64,000 nucleotides of DNA from Henningerozyma blattae CBS 6284 (lineage: Eukaryota > Ascomycota > Saccharomycetes > Saccharomycetales > Saccharomycetaceae). Made by a program: the position numbers and the translations under genes. Where the stretch lies: assembly GCF_000315915.1 (NCBI RefSeq), contig NC_020185.1:2046001-2110000 (forward strand), written 5' to 3'. Shown here piece by piece: positions 10,490-20,969 of this stretch; the first letter of the stretch is position 1, and every line of letters begins with the position of its first letter. Below the pieces are notes generated by a model. The model was not told where the DNA came from and did no database searches. It saw only the letters and a list, made by a program, of their open reading frames with translations.

Positions 10490-10773
10490 CAAAAGCAAAA
10501 AAATAATATCTATTTGTGCAAATGATAAATGTAATGAGCGATTTAGTTATATAAGTATGTATTATGTATTGCATTGTATAGATATTACGATATGAATATA
10601 GGTTTTTCAAATAAAGGAATTAAAAAAAAAAATATCAGCAACAATGTTAGTACTCTGGCGTTCCTTGTCGATATGAAAGAGGTATAAATGATTCTCAGTT
10701 GAGAAAATATATATAAATATAAATAAAAGATTGAAAGATTTTGCTTTCTTATTATTTTAATTTTTTTTCCTGT

Positions 10774-11442
10774 TTAGATAAATAACCCTTCACCGTAGAT
10801 ACCTACTACAGATTGGAATAGTCCGATGATGCTGATCAAACTAGCAATAAAGAAATGTGGAGTAAATGAGACAGACTTATCATCTTTTGGTTCCATAACT
10901 GGTGATGTATTGTTTTGTTTGCTCTTGTTATTCTTATTAGCAAATGGACAAGTGGCTCCGCTATCAGCAGTAATTGGTGGATGCTTGAATGGGGTAGGCA
11001 CTGAACTTCCTAAATCTACCAGAGAGGATTCCAAATCTGGGGATTTTTCATCAGGTGTGACAGAGGTTTGATCTTCTTCTGTTGATTCATCATCTGTAGA
11101 AGGAGTATATAGATATTCGATCAAATATAGATAAGCTGTTGATAATGGAGCTGCAACCATTGCATATAATAGATAAGGGTGTTGCCATTTTGGTGGGGAC
11201 CAATAAAAACTAGCTGCAAATAATGCAGATGATAATGCAGTTAAAGATACAGATGCAATACCAACGTGGCAAAGAGCATGTCCCACCGCCTTGGCAATAT
11301 TCGGATTTGACGTGGAATACAACTGTTTTAAGATAGAGTTTGGTGTGGCATTCGAAACGATTGCTGTGGTAGTCAACAGACCGGTATTGATACCTAAAGA
11401 AGTGACAGCTAACCCCTTTGTGATAGCTAAACAGACGGACAT
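10774..11442 (-). CDS. ATG33/SCM4: Atg33/Scm4 family mitochondrial outer-membrane protein
   Basis: This 222-residue protein opens with MSVCLAITKGLAVTSLGINTGLL and ends VVGIYGEGLFI, the two signature ends of the Atg33 (197 aa) and Scm4 (187 aa) ohnolog pair. It has four hydrophobic segments: about residues 5-30, 58-80, 88-107 and 198-217. Between the third and fourth lies an acidic Ser/Thr-rich loop. Atg33 is a mitochondrial outer-membrane factor promoting mitophagy in stationary phase; Scm4 is its paralog, named from CDC4 suppression. The surrounding order (eIF2A, MCO32-like, this gene, ILV5) combines SCM4 and ATG33 contexts. The window therefore does not say which name is right, and it may be the only copy. 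Confidence 0.93.
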   Translation of the reverse strand: MSVCLAITKGLAVTSLGINTGLLTTTAIVSNATPNSILKQLYSTSNPNIAKAVGHALCHVGIASVSLTALSSALFAASFYWSPPKWQHPYLLYAMVAAPLSTAYLYLIEYLYTPSTDDESTEEDQTSVTPDEKSPDLESSLVDLGSSVPTPFKHPPITADSGATCPFANKNNKSKQNNTSPVMEPKDDKSVSFTPHFFIASLISIIGLFQSVVGIYGEGLFI

Positions 11443-11930
11443 AGTTGAGACAAGGTACCTTATTATATTGTTATGAAGGGAAATGCAGTATGCTTGAAAA
11501 GTAGATGTTTGATAGTTTCAAAAAAATGGCTTTGGGGAAAGGAAAAGTTAGTTATGTGTATCACAGTACCAACAATCAAAATTCGGATTTGAATTCGTTA
11601 GTTTATGTTAACTTATAAATTATTCTGAAACGGTTACATATTGATGAAAAATATATAGAATACGGAATGAGCAATACGACAATTTATTGAACAATCATAA
11701 TCACACTGTTTCCGATGGGCAAATCTTACAATATGGTTATCCCAAAAATTGTGGACAATAATGTTCCATCCGTTGCTCCGCTCGTTAAAGTTCCTTGTTT
11801 GGATCTTATTTTCTTATTTTCCTTCTAGCCGATAAAAGGAAATAAACGAGTGGAATTTTGTCAAACATATATATGTATGTATATATATAGATGTATAAAT
11901 GGCCAATGCAAGAATAAGTAAAGGTTTATA
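11443..11930. other. Intergenic: ATG33/SCM4 promoter, TTI2 3' flank
   Basis: A 488-bp AT-rich stretch between two minus-strand genes, with TA-rich tracts near 11868-11898. No gene or clear motif was seen. Confidence 0.6.
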
Positions 11931-13190
11931 TCATATAGTTGAATTGAACAACTGAGCGAAATGGCTTCTGCTTTGAATCAATTTCACTTTATCTTGAGTG
12001 AAATCACAACCCGAATCTTGCAATTTCACTAGCAGCTGTTGTAACATCCGTACAATTTCATTTGAATTTGAGTCAGTATGTTCCTCGTTATCAATTTCTA
12101 ATGTGGCCTTTTCAAAAACAATCACTATTAAACCCAAGAAATCATATCGATGTGCTTTTATTCTTTCAATTGGTGTATAATCTAACATTGTGGAAATTAG
12201 TTTTAAAGTCTTGATTAACACAGCATTAAAAGTAGTAATGAATGGGTTTTTAACTAGATACTCACCAATGACAAAGATTAATCTTTGTAATATTACCAGA
12301 GTGTCATTTTGAATAAATTTAATTAAATTTATTAATTGATCCAAGACAAACATTGTTAATTCTTCATGGTCTAATGAAATTCTTGGTAAAATGTTTTGTA
12401 AGATGATTTCTGATATGAATTTACACAAGACTTGGTGGCAGTCGTGATCTGGTTTGGTTTTGTATAATAATATAATTGTAGGGAATAATTGGTTCCATAT
12501 CTTCAAGACAATTTTTGAATCATAAGATGGCGGTAAATAATAAAACATGTTAGATAAAATAGGTTCAAATAATTCAAATAAACCTAACTGGTCAAATGAT
12601 AAGAATGAATCTTTTACGTTCGTAGAAGTTATGCATAGCAATTCGTTTAATAATGACACACCTTTCAACTTTATGTTTAATATATCTGAAGTATCATCTA
12701 AAATATTTAAAATCCCCGGGACAATCCAATTTATATTTGAAGAGATATTTTGTCTTTCCATGAAATGTATTGCAGTGAAAAACATTGGTATCACATAAAT
12801 TCCACCATTGGCCCTCCATGTATCCCTTAATTGATCATCCTCCAAAGAGATACCCAATTTTGGATTCAACCCGATATTTTCCTCTCTAGTAGTATGATGT
12901 CTTTGTTTAATAAACAATAAATTATTCTTTACAAAAGATATGAAATCTTCCAAGAGTATGGTTCTTGCCCTTTCATCCGATTTATCCAATAATTTTTGAA
13001 TCAAATATAAAGACGTTTCCTTCCTTGAATCATTTTCCAATGTCAATAAGGAAAGGTTTTTCAACAAGATTAGATTATCATAAGAAACTCTGTCGATCTC
13101 CTTCTCAATAGTTTGCAATTGGGATGATGAAAGTTTTTTGACATTTTTTAAATCATTAATATTCCTATTTTCCAATATCTGTTCCATCAC
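11931..13190 (-). CDS. TTI2: Tti2, Tel2-interacting protein 2 (TTT complex)
   Basis: This 419-residue, all-helical protein is nearly the length of S. cerevisiae Tti2 (421). The family core is visible at about residues 130-195: RANGGIYVIPMF, then NWIVPGILNILDDTSDI, then LKGVSLLNELL. Later blocks MFYYLPPSYDS and IILQNILPRISL, and the SGCDF tail near residue 395, also fit. Tti2 works with Tel2 and Tti1 as an Hsp90 co-chaperone complex that stabilises PIKK kinases (Tor1/2, Mec1, Tel1, Tra1). It is essential in S. cerevisiae, where it is YJR136C, outside the syntenic blocks that make up the rest of this region. The identification rests on remembered family similarity. Confidence 0.8.
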   Translation of the reverse strand: MMEQILENRNINDLKNVKKLSSSQLQTIEKEIDRVSYDNLILLKNLSLLTLENDSRKETSLYLIQKLLDKSDERARTILLEDFISFVKNNLLFIKQRHHTTREENIGLNPKLGISLEDDQLRDTWRANGGIYVIPMFFTAIHFMERQNISSNINWIVPGILNILDDTSDILNIKLKGVSLLNELLCITSTNVKDSFLSFDQLGLFELFEPILSNMFYYLPPSYDSKIVLKIWNQLFPTIILLYKTKPDHDCHQVLCKFISEIILQNILPRISLDHEELTMFVLDQLINLIKFIQNDTLVILQRLIFVIGEYLVKNPFITTFNAVLIKTLKLISTMLDYTPIERIKAHRYDFLGLIVIVFEKATLEIDNEEHTDSNSNEIVRMLQQLLVKLQDSGCDFTQDKVKLIQSRSHFAQLFNSTI

Positions 13191-14190
13191 TATAAATACC
13201 AGAGTGATGATATAATTTCTTCTATGTAAACTTGACGCATCATTCTATATACATTTGTATTTTTCAGAAATATATTCAATTTGTCTCATCGGGGTTTTTT
13301 TTAGTGAAAAATAAAATATATATTTCGCCGTTTTCGTACAAGATCTCAACGGACTTATAAAGGAAACAACTCTAACAATGAACAACTTTCAATAAGCGTT
13401 TGTTTTTATTCATTGCAAAACATAACATGCTAATGACCATCAAAATATCGTTATATTTCACCTCGTAACCTCTTTATTCAACTAAATAACCCTTAAGTTT
13501 TACAATTATTTTTTTTGGTTATTTATTCTTCCAAATTATCTAGACTTAAATTAGATCATGTAAGAACTAAACAAAAACAAGTATATACTCTATATATATA
13601 TATATATACATATAGATTCCCTTAAATCATCACACCACGTGATTCAGCCGCTAATAACTAGCATAACTAGCTATCTAATACCGGCAACGGCCAATCAGTT
13701 CTTCCTGAATTTCTGCGGTGTATTCTTAACAGACCACGTGTAAGCACCCTTACAGGGCAACCGCATTCCGTTGACTCATTCGGAAGAATCCCGGTACAGG
13801 CGCAACCGCTTTCTGGGTTCCATGAGTGGGTTTCGCAGGAAGAACAAATCGAAGGGTAGCCCATAGTGACTCGGGCTGTATAAAAAAAATTGAAATAGCT
13901 AGGTATGTTGGCTGATTCATTTAGCCTGGACTGATTTTTTTCACTTTTGGGTAACCAATTGAATATTGTTTACGAGATCATTTTCCCCTGTAATATTCTA
14001 CAAGAAATCAAAACTAGTAGACTCATCCACAACCTGTAGTGTTATAAAACATCGTCATATTGCTAATTCACTACTAACAAAACTACTCATTTTTTATTCG
14101 TTTGCTTGTTTTTTTTTCTATTGCAAACGCTCCTCAATCTATCTCATCACCCCTAGGGATTTATATATCTAAAATTTTTTTCCTCAGAAA
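13191..14190. other. Divergent TTI2/ILV5 promoter region
   Basis: A 1-kb region with a TA tract at about 13590-13612 and a GC-richer block (about 13630-13870). The block carries the ILV5 control sites annotated separately, and CACGTG at 13636-13641 and 13735-13740. A T/C-rich leader precedes the ILV5 start. A minus-strand frame through the GC-rich block looks like chance. Confidence 0.7.
13681..13873. promoter_or_regulatory. ILV5 upstream control cluster: Gcn4 and Leu3-like sites
   Basis: TGACTCA, a perfect Gcn4 site, is at 13772-13778, with TGACTCG at 13867-13873. Two 9-of-10 matches to the Leu3 palindrome CCGGNNCCGG are CCGGCAACGG at 13681-13690 and CCGGTACAGG at 13791-13800. In S. cerevisiae ILV5 belongs to the Gcn4 and Leu3 regulons, so the cluster fits general amino-acid control plus alpha-isopropylmalate-sensed control. 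Confidence 0.65.
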
Positions 14191-15417
14191 ATGTTAAGAA
14201 CAATCGCCTCTCGTCGTATGGCCGTTGCTGCCACCCGTGCTGCTACTAGATCTTCATCTAGAGCTTTTTCCGTTGCTGCTGTCAACCAATGGTCTGCCAT
14301 CTCTGCTAATGGCTCCCATTCCAATGCCTCTTCTTTAACTTTAAAGAACAAGTTTGTTCAAACTCGTGGTTTGAAGCAGATCAACTTTGGTGGTACCGTT
14401 GAAACTGTTTATGAAAGATCCGACTGGCCAAGAGAAAAATTATTGGAATATTTCAAAGACGACACTTTAGCGTTGATTGGTTATGGTGCTCAAGGTTATG
14501 GTCAAGGTTTAAACTTGCGTGATAACGGGTTGAACGTTATCATTGGTGTTAGAAAGAACGGTGCTTCTTGGAAAGCCGCTCTTGAAGACGGTTGGGTTCC
14601 AGGTGAAAACTTGTTTGAAATCAACGAAGCCGTTGAAAAGGGTACTTACGTTATGAATTTATTATCTGATGCTGCTCAAAGTGAAACTTGGGAAAGTATT
14701 AAACCTTTATTGACTAAGGGTAAGACTTTATACTTCTCTCACGGGTTCTCTCCAGTCTTCAACGATTTGACTCATGTCGAACCACCAAAGGATATCGATA
14801 CCATTCTAGTTGCTCCAAAGGGTTCTGGTAGAACTGTCCGTTCATTATTCAAGGAAGGTCGTGGTATTAACTCTTCTTATGCCGTTTGGAACGATGTCTC
14901 TGGTAAAGCTGATGAAAAAGCTCAAGCTTTAGCTGTTGCCATTGGTTCTGGTTACGTCTATAAGACCACTTTTGAAAAGGAAGTCAATTCCGATTTATAC
15001 GGTGAAAGAGGCTGTTTGATGGGTGGTATCCATGGTATGTTCTTGGCACAATACGAAGTCTTGAGAGAAAACGGTCATTCCCCATCGGAAGCTTTTAACG
15101 AAACCGTTGAAGAAGCTACTCAATCATTATATCCTTTGATTGGTAAATACGGTATGGACTACATGTACGATGCTTGTTCCACAACTGCTAGAAGAGGTGC
15201 TTTGGATTGGTACCCTGTCTTCAAAGATGCTTTAAAACCTGTTTTCCAAGACTTATATGAATCTACCAAGAATGGTTCTGAAACCAAGAGATCTTTGGAA
15301 TTCAACTCTCAAGCGGACTACAGAGAAAAATTAGAAAAGGAATTACAAACTATCAGAGATATGGAAATCTGGAGAGTTGGTAAGGAAGTAAGAAAATTGA
15401 GACCAGAAAACAATTAG
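14191..15417 (+). CDS. ILV5: Ketol-acid reductoisomerase Ilv5 (mitochondrial)
   Basis: This 408-residue enzyme (395 in S. cerevisiae) converts acetolactate or acetohydroxybutyrate, with NADPH and Mg2+, to dihydroxy-acids in valine, isoleucine and leucine synthesis. Residues 1 to about 60 form an Arg/Ser/Ala-rich mitochondrial presequence (MLRTIASRRMAVAATRAATR). The NADPH-binding fold has GYGAQGYGQGLNLRDNG (about 97-113) followed by GVRKNGASW. The C-terminal knotted domain carries the acidic metal and substrate residues in SDLYGERGCLMGGIHGMF and FNETVEEATQSL. Codon use is noticeably more biased than in neighbouring genes (GGT, GCT, AGA, TTG), as expected for high expression. In S. cerevisiae Ilv5 also helps maintain mtDNA. 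Confidence 0.98.
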   Translation: MLRTIASRRMAVAATRAATRSSSRAFSVAAVNQWSAISANGSHSNASSLTLKNKFVQTRGLKQINFGGTVETVYERSDWPREKLLEYFKDDTLALIGYGAQGYGQGLNLRDNGLNVIIGVRKNGASWKAALEDGWVPGENLFEINEAVEKGTYVMNLLSDAAQSETWESIKPLLTKGKTLYFSHGFSPVFNDLTHVEPPKDIDTILVAPKGSGRTVRSLFKEGRGINSSYAVWNDVSGKADEKAQALAVAIGSGYVYKTTFEKEVNSDLYGERGCLMGGIHGMFLAQYEVLRENGHSPSEAFNETVEEATQSLYPLIGKYGMDYMYDACSTTARRGALDWYPVFKDALKPVFQDLYESTKNGSETKRSLEFNSQADYREKLEKELQTIRDMEIWRVGKEVRKLRPENN

Positions 15418-18299
15418 ATTTGAGTTACGGAACCCAATTTTAACGTCATAATTTTTATTATTTACCTTCATCCATGACTTATGCAATTTAAACCTTAATG
15501 ATTAAGATAAAGGCTAACCCGTGATTCAAGGTAAGATAAGATATCTAAATTTTAAAAGTTACGTGTGAAGGAAAATAAACTCTCTCACACTATCATATTC
15601 TATATAAATATTATTTTTATTCCCAATGTCATTATGAACTGACTTGACTATATATTCTAAAATTATTTATTTATTCAATTTTACCCCATTTGGATGTCGG
15701 CTTACTTCTCCACATTTATAGCTATCATTTCACGCTTTCTTGCAAAATTTTGTATGTAATGGATCTTAGATCTTGGATCCTTAACTAATCCCGATTAAAA
15801 GAAAAGCATTCGCATAACTGTGATTGTCCCGAGTTATGCTAGATAAAGGAATCCTAGCCCAAAGTGGCAAAATATCTTCGATAGTAGATCGCTAGATAAC
15901 ATCCGTTAGACCTATAAATTATTAAATGATGAATAAAGTTATCAGTCCGTACCTTGAGCCCCACATAATTTTATCAAATAAAAAAAGTCACCTTCCCCTC
16001 TCACAGATTTTAAGAAAAGGAACATACTGATAGTAGTTGACAGCGTAACAAGACCTGACACATTTCGGAATAACCTTGGCAATTTTATCCCACAAAAAAA
16101 AAGATGTATTTTGTAACATAGTAAGTTTTCCTGTATGCAATATATATCAAGCATTGCAGTAAACCGAAGTCCTCTTCGGCTAGGAAAGCTGTAAGCCGAG
16201 GGTTACTCCATCACCTATCACCATAATCTCCACATCAGTTCCTGGATCTTAAAATTCGACTTTTGCTAGCCAATCTCAAAATATGCCCTAAGGTAACTTG
16301 GTCCTTCAGTTTATCAATTCATATTTTACAACGCTACATTTTTTAACTTATCTTGATGTCCTCCAGCTAAAATAAGATTTTATCGCTTACCTTTATCATA
16401 TAATTCCTGAGATATTTCGTCCATTTTCTTTCATTTCCTACAGATCATGAAAAAGATTAGTCTATACTATATCTGTTCCAAATAAATTTTTATTCTAGTA
16501 GCTTAAATGTAAAATAGATAATCAAAATATTGTTATTTTATACTTTAAAGGAAACACATATCTGAACCAACTAGAGGAATATTTAAGCTACATATGGTAT
16601 ACTGAAGATTTAAAATTACCCCAAAAGGCCTCAGATCTAAGGAATTTATGTACGGTATCGGAATGTGAATTTTGCAAGGATCAAGAAGTACGATGTATCT
16701 CTATAATAAGATATCATAAGATTTCTTGAAATCTTTAGTATTCAGAAATTTCCTTTTAAGTAATTTTTTGTTTTGGAGATATTCCATTTTTGGGTATATT
16801 TTGGACCTAAAAGTCCTGTAAAATATAACTTGGCTAAGCATTCCTTCGATGAAAAAATTTTTCATGCTTACAAAATATAGAGACATAAATAAAATATATA
16901 TGGCTGGGCCAATCCATACATCTAAATAGGAAAATTTCAACTTTATTTGAGAAACTTTTCTTGTATATTTTTTACTAGAATAGTACTGATACTCCTATCA
17001 GAAATTCCTGTAGAGACTTAGAAATTTTTTTACCTGTACGGGATAAGCATGTAACTTTTTGCATCATGTTAAAAAGTACATCATGTTGAAAATCGCATCA
17101 TGTTGAAAAATACATCATGTCGTTCTCACACAAATCGCCGAGAACATGTCCTGCGTCATTTTACTGTGGAGATTGGGTAGTACCCTAAGTATCTCTACGC
17201 ACCAATGTGACATTCATGCTTTTCCTTGAATTTACGGACTACCATAATTCTTGTAACATAGATGTTTTAAAATGAAATTCTTTAAATTGGAGTGCTATTA
17301 CTATTTTTTTATTACCTTTTTAAGAGTGTTAACTTTAATATTATTATCCCGTTGTGTTTATAACTATTATTTTAAGGCATTTCTCACTTAGTTTTAGATG
17401 GTAATTCATGAAATTAGTTTTCAATAACTACAACTAGCCAGTTTAACAAACTTTATTACTGATTTTGTTTACTGTCGTTTAAGAATTGCTTGAATGAAGT
17501 TTTTAGGTTAAAGGTGTAAAATGCATTGGAAACAAAATAGTTCAATACAACTAAAGTCATCAATTTTTTTTTCTACTTCTCTCCTTTTACTATTCAATTT
17601 GAAAAAATTTTTAATCCGTTTTTGAAAATCTTTTATGACAATATTAACTGTTTCAGATATTTCTACAGGGTTATAGTTCATAATTATTGCGTCTTTACAT
17701 TGAGTTCTAAGAGCTCAAGAAAAATTATTTTATTCTTGCAGGTGTTCGTAGATTAGTTACCAATGTTTATATCGAAGTTCAGTCGAACCAACGTTTAGAT
17801 GTTTTAACCTAATAAGGCAAAATCTTTGGTTTTCAAAACAACATGCTTTTAATGTAGTTCAGGTAAGAATTCTTTCCCAAGAAAATGATTACTTTTACCT
17901 AATTTTTTTTCTTAGATGCCATGACCTCTCTCCCCCTCTCTCCCCTGGTGTTTCAGAGCCTTTCATGAAGATCAAATTCTAAACTAAGGCAATGCATATA
18001 TGCATTTTAGAAGTTTTGTTATGTAGTTGGTGATTAAAAATAATCAGTGGTTTTGTTTTGTTTTCCTTCATCTCATCTTTCAATTGTTTTATATATACTG
18101 ATACCTCAAAAAAAAATAAAACAGATATACCATCTTTTCAATTCCATTTCTTTATTTTTGTTATACAAACCTCATATAATTTTATTCTATAACATTGTGT
18201 AGTAGAGCACAGTAATACTGAACAAAAAAACTATTTTTATATCAAAATAACCAGTAAAACAAAAAATTAATTGAATGTTCAAAAATTACTATTATTGAA
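15418..18299. other. Long (2.9 kb) intergenic region between ILV5 and RME1
   Basis: This is the largest gap in the window. It holds the ILV5 terminator, a short hairpin CCGAAGTCCTCTTCGG (16164-16179), the overlapping a1/alpha2-type operators (17064-17117), a C/T-rich tract (about 17920-17950) and a perfect 16-bp palindrome AATGCATATATGCATT (17991-18006). Only short frames (79 codons or fewer) occur and none resembles a known protein. Its length suggests an extended RME1 control region. Confidence 0.6.
17064..17117 (+). promoter_or_regulatory. Three overlapping a1/alpha2 (haploid-specific gene) operators
   Basis: Against TCRTGTNNWNANNTACATCA, the sites are TCATGTTAAAAAGTACATCA at 17064-17083 (perfect), TCATGTTGAAAATCGCATCA at 17081-17100 (18 of 20) and TCATGTTGAAAAATACATCA at 17098-17117 (perfect). 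The repeat period is 17 bp, and each site shares its last three bases with the start of the next. They lie 1.18-1.24 kb upstream of RME1, a gene known in S. cerevisiae to be repressed by a1-alpha2 in a/alpha cells. Confidence 0.8.
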
Positions 18300-20756
18300 A
18301 TGATAGGTCAAGAAAATACTAAAGATAACAACTCTAAAGTAAGTAATTTTTCAACGTTAGCTAACTATTTAAATACAGGGAATGGCGTCAGTAAAACTAA
18401 ACCTATCCTTGAATTTAAAAACTTTCAAGATGCTATTAAACAATTTGACTTCAATAATATTGAAGAAGAAGCCTTAGATTGGGATCTCCCTGTGCTTTCA
18501 CCAGTAGCCAATCAACCTGATCAACTAGTAATTGATTTAACTCAAGAAGGAATTGAAGAAGGTACAAAAGTAAATAACGGTAATGTAAGAATAGAACCAC
18601 TTGATAATTTACCAGAATTAAAATTTGATAATAATGATGAAATTGATCTATTTCAATACACTTATTCAAAAGAACAAAATGATAAAGTACAAGCACATTT
18701 ATGCCGAAATTCAATTTTAAAGACACCTACACAACAGATTTCTATGGAAAATAATGATTGCAATTCTCTCACAAAACAACAATTAAATTCTGTTGAAATT
18801 AGAAGAGAGAATACCTTTGAAGAAAACTTTGGCAATAATATTATAAATTCTGGTCCATATATTGAAAATGTTTATAATAATTCTTCTAACCTTATCCAAT
18901 CATTAAATTCTGCACCACAAAGGCCTTCTTCTGAAATACTAAAACAAAGAATTTCGAGACGTAGAAGTCCTAAGAAAACTTTTAATAATTATAAATATAA
19001 TATTCAAGATGAAGGTGATTGTATGATTATTGCACCAAAACCGATATATTTAGAAACTCAAAGGAAATTTAATAAGAATATTTCCATTGAACCAATTTCA
19101 CAAACTCCAATAATGAATTTGAGAGAAGAAAAAAACCATAATTCTAGGGAGATTGAGCATAAACCAATATATAACCAAGATGCATTTAATAGCGTATGCT
19201 TTACTCCCAGTAATGCTAATCAATCAAAAATTTCACCTCCAACAGGGAGTGGAAGATCTGATATGAATCTAATTAGTGAAGAAAATATTGGTTTGGGTAT
19301 AGATTTCAATTCAAATATGAACCTAGATCTAGATTTGAATATAGATTTAGATATGAATGTGAATATGAATAATGACTTTTCTAATATACTGAATGTTGAT
19401 GGAATTGCATTAGATCATTTTGAAAATAAAAATAAATTACCCAGTCCAATTCTTTCAAATTTTAAAAACAATGAAATCCCAACACCAAATTCTGCAACTA
19501 ATCCATATCAAAACCAAATACAAATGAAAATACCATCTCAAAACAGAGGTCATGGTAGAAGTATTCACAACATCTTGGGGAACAATTATTATAACAAATC
19601 TTTGAATAGAAATCACGGATTACACTCTATCAAAGAACCTAATATTAATACCAACGAGTCTATCCCAATTTTAAATAGTAACATTCATTTTGGATTATTA
19701 ACACCTGAGACATGTGAGTTTCAAAATCCTGCATTTGGTAAAATTTCTAGAAATAGTAATGAATCAATGCCATTTAATCTGGATAATTTAGCCAACGGAC
19801 CTATACTTGGTGTCAATAATGAATCGTATTCTGATATTAAACAACAATCTTTGAATGTTAATTATGAAAATTTAAAGAATAATATTTCTAGAATTCATGG
19901 TATCAATAATGGGGACATATTAGCAAATATTCACACACCAATTCAATTGGAGAATTCGAAAGAATTACCCACACCTAATACGGAGAATATTAAAAAGGAT
20001 TCCAACATATCCCATTTTAAACGAGAAACTTCAATTATCAGTGAAATTTCAAATGAGGATACTAGGACCATTATTGAAGATATCTCTCCTAATAAAACTA
20101 AACGTTCTAAATACTCTAGTACCAACAATTTGAAACTTAAGCCTTCTATTGAAAAGAAAAGACCGAAGAAGAAAACCAAGGAACAACGTTTGGGCAAATC
20201 TACAAGCATTGAGATCGATCGTACCACTACAAGCCATGTCAACAAGATTATTCAAAATGCAGCATTAATGAAATCACTTGCAACAAAACAAAAGAGAGGG
20301 TATTATAGATGCACTCATTGTACTGAAACGTTTTCTAGTATATTTGATTTTGGCCAACATATGGATGATAACAAGTTCACAAGACCATACAAGTGTCCTA
20401 TTGATTCTTGCCCATGGAAGATTTTGGGGTTGCCTGGTAGGTCTGATTTACGTAGACATTGCGGGATCCAACATTCTTACGACGAAATCCCGGAAAGTAT
20501 TCGTAAGGAATTGAACTTGAAAGAAAAGGAATACCCAGTATTAGTTTGCAACCATAAATATTGCCAAAAAGTATTCCATAGAAGTGATGCATTTAACAGA
20601 CATACTGGCATGGTTCATTTGAACGAAAGTTCTAGGTTTAATAAACGATTAAACTTATTGATTGAAGAATGTAGATCGAAGAAGGATATGAGTCCAGATG
20701 AACAGGATGAGTATATTAGAAAAAAGATGAACAAGAAGAATACCCACATTGATTAA
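18300..20756 (+). CDS. RME1: Rme1, zinc-finger regulator of meiosis and G1 (extended form)
   Basis: The C-terminal about 150 residues match Rme1. Three C2H2-type fingers have C671/C674/H687, C699/C704/H720/H725 and C750/C755/H768/H773, with the diagnostic CPIDSCPWKILGLPG and the conserved SRFNKRLNLLIEE helix after the last finger. Rme1 blocks entry into meiosis (via IME1) in haploids and promotes CLN2 expression. This protein has 818 residues against 300 in S. cerevisiae. The additional N-terminal part (about 1-665) is Asn/Ser-rich and disordered-looking. It includes an Asp/Asn/Met repeat near 338-358 and a basic KKRPKKKTKEQR stretch near 620 that could be a nuclear signal. Position between ILV5 and TAL1 fits the merged YGR044C/YLR354C order. 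Confidence 0.92.
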   Translation: MIGQENTKDNNSKVSNFSTLANYLNTGNGVSKTKPILEFKNFQDAIKQFDFNNIEEEALDWDLPVLSPVANQPDQLVIDLTQEGIEEGTKVNNGNVRIEPLDNLPELKFDNNDEIDLFQYTYSKEQNDKVQAHLCRNSILKTPTQQISMENNDCNSLTKQQLNSVEIRRENTFEENFGNNIINSGPYIENVYNNSSNLIQSLNSAPQRPSSEILKQRISRRRSPKKTFNNYKYNIQDEGDCMIIAPKPIYLETQRKFNKNISIEPISQTPIMNLREEKNHNSREIEHKPIYNQDAFNSVCFTPSNANQSKISPPTGSGRSDMNLISEENIGLGIDFNSNMNLDLDLNIDLDMNVNMNNDFSNILNVDGIALDHFENKNKLPSPILSNFKNNEIPTPNSATNPYQNQIQMKIPSQNRGHGRSIHNILGNNYYNKSLNRNHGLHSIKEPNINTNESIPILNSNIHFGLLTPETCEFQNPAFGKISRNSNESMPFNLDNLANGPILGVNNESYSDIKQQSLNVNYENLKNNISRIHGINNGDILANIHTPIQLENSKELPTPNTENIKKDSNISHFKRETSIISEISNEDTRTIIEDISPNKTKRSKYSSTNNLKLKPSIEKKRPKKKTKEQRLGKSTSIEIDRTTTSHVNKIIQNAALMKSLATKQKRGYYRCTHCTETFSSIFDFGQHMDDNKFTRPYKCPIDSCPWKILGLPGRSDLRRHCGIQHSYDEIPESIRKELNLKEKEYPVLVCNHKYCQKVFHRSDAFNRHTGMVHLNESSRFNKRLNLLIEECRSKKDMSPDEQDEYIRKKMNKKNTHID

Positions 20757-20960
20757 ATAGCACAACTTAAATAATATTTATATGCAGGACAACTAATCTT
20801 AAATACTCATTATATACCAAGAATTAAAAAAAAAAGACTGGACATTTTTACAAAATAATAAATATTTATATTTATATTTCTTAATTACTGACACTCTGTA
20901 TCACATTTGTTTCACATTTTCACTTAAATTACCCTACTCAAGAATTTGCTCCACAGTTTC

Positions 20961-20969
20961 GTTACCCGG
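20961..20969 (-). promoter_or_regulatory. Reb1 binding site
   Basis: GTTACCCGG, whose reverse complement CCGGGTAAC matches the Reb1 consensus. It lies in the RME1-TAL1 intergenic region, 834 bp upstream of the TAL1 ATG. Reb1 typically clears nucleosomes or stops transcription, so it could insulate TAL1 from RME1 read-through. Confidence 0.6.

Noticed and set aside
13667..13864. 65-codon minus-strand frame before ILV5
   Set aside because: It covers the Gcn4/Leu3 control region and has no family resemblance.
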